Shown: positions 14,295 to 16,834 of the stretch, in pieces | Layout: each line of letters opens with the position of its first letter | Position numbering within the stretch: the stretch's first letter is position 1 | Source: an uncultured Clostridium sp. | Lineage (GTDB): Bacteria; Bacillota; Clostridia; TANB77; CAG-508 | Assembly: GCA_946497905.1 (NCBI GenBank) | Contig: CAMMMI010000035.1 | Span: 1-16,834, forward strand | Reading direction: 5' to 3' | DNA length: 16,834 nt | The notes under the pieces: model-generated | The model's input: the letters and a program-made list of their open reading frames with translations, nothing else | The model's database searches: none | What the model was told of the DNA's origin: nothing | Translations under genes and position numbers: made by a program

Positions 14295-15222
14295 CTATAA
14301 TTTTAATAACTTTCTATAATTTATTGGAAATCCCATTTTATACAAAACTTTATCTATTGATATTGTGTTTAACTCTTTTTCTAATATTTTAATACTTTTT
14401 ATTATTGCATTATAGAAATTATTAAATTGTTCTTCTTCTAAAAGTATTTTTAATATAATTATAATTGAAAATAAATCCCTAGTAGCATATATTGTTTTTG
14501 GCTTATTTTTAATTAGATTTAATTTCTTATGGTATTCTGTAATCCCTATTCTTTTAGTTAATCTTACATCATATAATTTTTCATCGTGAGCACATATATT
14601 TCTTATATTACCTAAATTCATTAAATATATTTTTAAAATTTAGCTTGATATATTAAATTTTCTACTTACATTATTTTGTTCCTTTTGTTTCATAAAACTA
14701 TAAAATTTTGAAACTTTTCCAAAAGATAATATTCTAATTAATACCTATAGAGGAATATAATTATATGTATCTAAATAATGTGTAATCATTTTATTTGAAT
14801 TTTTATATTGATGAGATATTTCAAGACTAATATCAGTTAAAAACTTATCGATTAGTTCTTTGTTTTTACTAATATTATTAAAGTTTTCTGGAATTAAGTA
14901 ATCTTTATGACCATAATTTTTTGAAAATTCATAAGCTATATAGGTATCAATTTTTCTTTCAATTAATAAAATATATTCTAAAAAGATGATTCTTATTTTT
15001 CTGTCAAATTCATATAAACTATAAATTTCTTCTAAAGTTGTTCCTTCATGAAATGTTTCTGTTTTAGCATTTTTATCTAAAAATAAATCTTTATATCCAT
15101 TTATTAAATAATAATAGTTATTGTTTTCTAACATTTCTTTAGCATTTTCTTCATTTTCTATATTTAATTTTCTACTTTTTAATAATTTTATTTGTTCATC
15201 TATTGTTTTAAATTTTTTCCAA
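14295..15222 (-). pseudogene. abiF: AbiF/Abi_2-family HEPN protein, broken by several lesions
   Basis: The family includes abortive-infection proteins thought to act as HEPN ribonucleases. Reading one frame through, the parts match the Abi_2 order: TIDEQIKLLKSRKL, NNYYYLINGYKDLF, YEFDRKIRIIFLEYILLIERK, ITHYLDTYNYIPL, ILSFGKVSKFYS, and finally GNIRNICAHDEKLYD with the HEPN R-x4-H motif (RNICAH). Two in-frame stops interrupt it: TAG at 14745-14747, where the family keeps Trp after IPL, and TAA at 14640-14642. The natural start is probably TTG at 15222, 8 bases after AGGAGG; it is out of frame by one base in an A-run, which would be a third lesion. Intact length would be about 308 residues. A structured RNA lies directly upstream. 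Confidence 0.85.
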
Positions 15223-15241
15223 TATTTACCTCCTATATAAA

Positions 15242-15494
15242 GACAAATCTCGATTCGCGAGAACTTTTCTCTACTTTTCCAATTTAGCTATATATACTTA
15301 AGTTCTCAAAGAAGCATAAAGATTTGTCGACGCGAAAAATTGCTATGCAATTTTTCTGTGCAACGTTGTTTCTTATTGTATAGGAAAAAAGATTTTTCCT
15401 GTACAATAAGAAAAGACCCCGGACTCTTAGGCTACCCGAGGTACGATCCATTTCCGACTCCAGACCCGTAGGTTTGCTGAAGTACTGATCTACT
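15242..15494 (-). ncRNA. Structured RNA upstream of abiF (candidate abiF-associated RNA)
   Basis: From the promoter at 15501-15530 the minus-strand RNA can form five hairpins in a row. (1) ACUUCAG/CUGGAGU (15477-15483 with 15457-15463), capped by ACC-UACG-GGU. (2) ACCUCGG/CCGGGGU (15436-15442 with 15416-15422). (3) An 18-bp AU-rich stem (15371-15411). (4) A perfect 10-bp stem (15334-15343 with 15347-15356). (5) Nested GACAAATCT/AGATTTGTC and GAGAACTT/AAGTTCTC stems (15242-15328), ending two bases from the abiF ribosome-site region. In hairpins 1 and 2 the non-Watson-Crick pair is U-G on this strand but C-A on the other, so the RNA is minus-strand. The 15412-15483 part is far more GC-rich than its surroundings. 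Abi_2/AbiF genes are known to carry upstream structured RNAs, recalled from the literature. Confidence 0.75.
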
Positions 15495-15500
15495 ATAGAT

Positions 15501-15530
15501 AGTATAACATTTAAATCTTAACTTTGTCAA
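15501..15530 (-). promoter_or_regulatory. Promoter of the structured RNA / abiF locus
   Basis: Minus-strand TTGACA (15525-15530), 18-base spacer, TATACT (15501-15506), with the RNA expected to begin near 15494. The rest of 15495-15653 is AT-rich and shows no gene. Confidence 0.75.
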
Positions 15531-15653
15531 GATAAAATGCTAAATTTATCTATTAATATTATTATATTTTTATTTATAAATTTTATACTATACAATATTT
15601 AGTAGTGTATTTTAAATTGTAAGTTGTCTGTTTTTTATTTCTATAATTACTAT

Positions 15654-16421
15654 TTATCTACTTATTCCTTGAGAATTATCTTTATTGATAAGTTTTTCTA
15701 TATTCTTTAATTTTTTTACTAAATCATCTCTTTGAACTTTTCCTTTTTGAGGAGTGCTAGAATCCAAATAAAAAGTTTCATCATATTCATTATTAAATTT
15801 TATTCTAATATTTTCTCTATCAAATGCACATAAAATTCCCTGTGTTGGATAAAAATACTCCGATTTATATTTAAACTTACCATCACGATTTTGTTTACAA
15901 GAAATTGATCTTCTTAAATACGGATCAATATGTCTTGTAAACCCCATTCTAAAAGAATCGTTTGGTTTTCTACCTATACTTTCCACTTTTTTAGTTGGAA
16001 CACATAAAATAATAGTAATGTTTCCTCCACGATGATTATATTCTAATAAATCTTTAGCATTTATTTGTGAATAACCAGTTACTGTATCACATTCAGATGG
16101 TGGATATGTTTCGTATGATTTTGATAGTCTTCCTGCATGACCATTATTATTCTCAACCCATTTTTCTAAAGAAATTAAATCTCTCTCTGGAATATTAGAA
16201 TCTTCCAATATATCATCACGTGAATCGAAAGAACTTTGAATTGGATAATTTAATCCTTTTAAAAAGATATCTTTTTCTATACCTTTGAAAGTGGAATGTA
16301 ACATTATTCTATATCCATTTTTTTTAATCCAATTATTTAAAAATTCAATTCTTTTCCTCATTTTTTCTCCAATTATTTGTTCAGCTTGTTCAATAGTTAA
16401 ACTCCCCTTTTCATATAACAT
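15654..16421 (-). CDS. 255-residue protein of unknown function at the right end of the element
   Basis: I start at the ATG at 16421 because GGAGG lies 8 bases before it; an ATG 15 bases upstream overlaps that site. The N-terminus is helical (TIEQAEQIIGEKMRKRIEFL). The segment YRIMLHSTFKGIEKDIFLKGL (about 37-57) has the H-S/G-T...I...GL shape seen at the start of some ADP-ribosyltransferase-like folds. A central strand (GGNITIILCVPTK), RMGFTRHIDPYLRR and YFYPTQGILCAFDREN follow. A Lys-rich helix ends the protein. No signal peptide or membrane segment is present. I do not recognise a family; the ART-like reading is weak. It has its own promoter and lies between the abiF RNA and the right junction, so it is element cargo, possibly a defence or toxin partner. 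It is intact. Confidence 0.7.
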   Translation of the reverse strand: MLYEKGSLTIEQAEQIIGEKMRKRIEFLNNWIKKNGYRIMLHSTFKGIEKDIFLKGLNYPIQSSFDSRDDILEDSNIPERDLISLEKWVENNNGHAGRLSKSYETYPPSECDTVTGYSQINAKDLLEYNHRGGNITIILCVPTKKVESIGRKPNDSFRMGFTRHIDPYLRRSISCKQNRDGKFKYKSEYFYPTQGILCAFDRENIRIKFNNEYDETFYLDSSTPQKGKVQRDDLVKKLKNIEKLINKDNSQGISR

Positions 16422-16470
16422 AATTAATACCTCCATTACAAGTTACTATTTCTTTTTAAAAATTTATTTC

Positions 16471-16499
16471 ATATTAACATATTTTATAATTTTTGTAAA
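16471..16499 (-). promoter_or_regulatory. Promoter of the right-end gene
   Basis: Minus-strand TTTACA (16494-16499), 17-base spacer, TAATAT (16471-16476). Confidence 0.5.
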
Positions 16500-16538
16500 T
16501 AACCAGTTTTTGCAGGTAATTGCTCGTTCTATTATTTT

Positions 16539-16569
16539 TTGGTAACTTTATACCCACTTCATGTGAAGA
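16539..16569 (+). other. Right attachment junction of the integrated element
   Basis: The second copy of the core ATGTGAAGA is at 16561-16569; host peroxiredoxin sequence continues to its right. TTGGTAAC (16539-16546) just inside the element matches the unit inside the left end. Confidence 0.8.
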
Positions 16570-16730
16570 ATTGCTATCTACGCTTAAACCCAATAATTCT
16601 GTATTTAATTGTTTAAAATATGTATGTGCTCTTGTGAAAGCTATCATCTCTGTTGTACATACTGGGGTAAAATCTCTAAATGTGGGGATAATTATATTAA
16701 TTTTTTAGTATCTGCTTTCAAATCAAATTT
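16561..16730 (-). pseudogene. Peroxiredoxin 5' fragment, decayed
   Basis: On the minus strand, codons ending at the core read DFTPVCTTEMIAFTRAH, then TELLGLSVDSNSSH. This is the active-site region of a 1-Cys peroxiredoxin, with the peroxidatic Cys in PVCTTE. It continues exactly into the 3304-3750 fragment when the element is removed. Farther upstream, FDLKADT (near 16725) resembles the N-terminal strand, but it is in another frame. About 15 residues of the expected segment before the LFSHP motif appear missing, that motif is garbled, and no intact start codon is seen. The 5' half has therefore decayed, consistent with loss of function after insertion. Nothing else is identifiable between 16731 and 16834. 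Confidence 0.8.
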
Positions 16731-16834
16731 TATTTTAAGGTTTTATTATTACAAATGTATCTTTTTAATTTATTTCACCTATATAATTTTCAGTATTCCA
16801 AATAGCATATAATGGAATATTTAAAATCCTATTA

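Larger units (their letters stand above)
3742..16569. mobile_element. Integrative mobilizable element (serine recombinase plus MobV relaxase) inserted in a peroxiredoxin gene
   Basis: The boundaries come from the split peroxiredoxin gene and the 9-base direct repeat ATGTGAAGA at both ends. Excision between the repeats would remove 12,819 bases and restore the reading frame. The recombinase gene at 3777-5436 ends 26 bases from the left core, the usual place for a TnpX/TndX-type large serine integrase. A MobV relaxase and oriT are present but there are no conjugation-pore genes, so transfer would depend on a helper element. Both recombinase genes are damaged, so the element is probably fixed in place. 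Cargo comprises a kinase/GNAT operon, a small-RNA locus, a DUF6076 gene, an abiF locus and an unknown gene. Confidence 0.9.

Noticed and set aside
15416..15494. Faint resemblance of GCAAACC...GGTAGCC to a c-di-GMP riboswitch, or to a T-box
   Set aside because: The conserved GNRA-receptor pairing and T-box anticodon/NCCA features are not there, and the pairing found is a different set of hairpins.

Overview
The window is very AT-rich, with strong AGGAGG-type ribosome sites, short operons and many hairpin terminators. Together with smpB, a class II fructose-bisphosphate aldolase and a DUF1540 protein, this suggests a low-G+C Bacillota bacterium, probably a gut-type member of the Clostridia. I cannot name the species.

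Chromosomal left flank (1-3750): two small membrane-anchored Asn/Ser/Thr-rich proteins, smpB, the aldolase gene convergent with it, a DUF1540 protein, and the 3' part of a 1-Cys peroxiredoxin gene.

Mobile element (about 3742-16569, 12.8 kb): the 5' part of the same peroxiredoxin gene is at the far right end (16561 onward). Joining the fragments at the shared 9-base core ATGTGAAGA restores a continuous peroxiredoxin reading frame, so everything between is an integrated element. Its left end carries a large serine recombinase (with a frameshift) and a 45-residue partner protein. Next come a hairpin-rich oriT region and a MobV relaxase, the signature of an integrative mobilizable element. The cargo includes: a four-gene operon (charged small protein, kinase-like protein, GNAT-like protein, 52-residue tail protein); a convergent pair made of a probable small RNA and a 35-residue protein; a DUF6076 zinc-finger protein; a sigma-region-4-like HTH protein; a second serine recombinase (with an in-frame stop) and its own 47-residue partner; an AbiF/Abi_2 HEPN toxin-type gene (broken) preceded by an intact, strongly structured RNA with its own promoter; and an unrecognised 255-residue protein at the right end.

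Both recombinases, the abiF gene and the 5' half of the peroxiredoxin carry disabling lesions. The element therefore looks like a fixed, decaying island whose relaxase, oriT, cargo operon and structured RNA are still intact. The most interesting content is the HEPN/structured-RNA locus, the kinase/GNAT operon whose proteins share a C-terminal motif, the related small proteins paired with each recombinase, and the small-RNA locus at 9895-10254.
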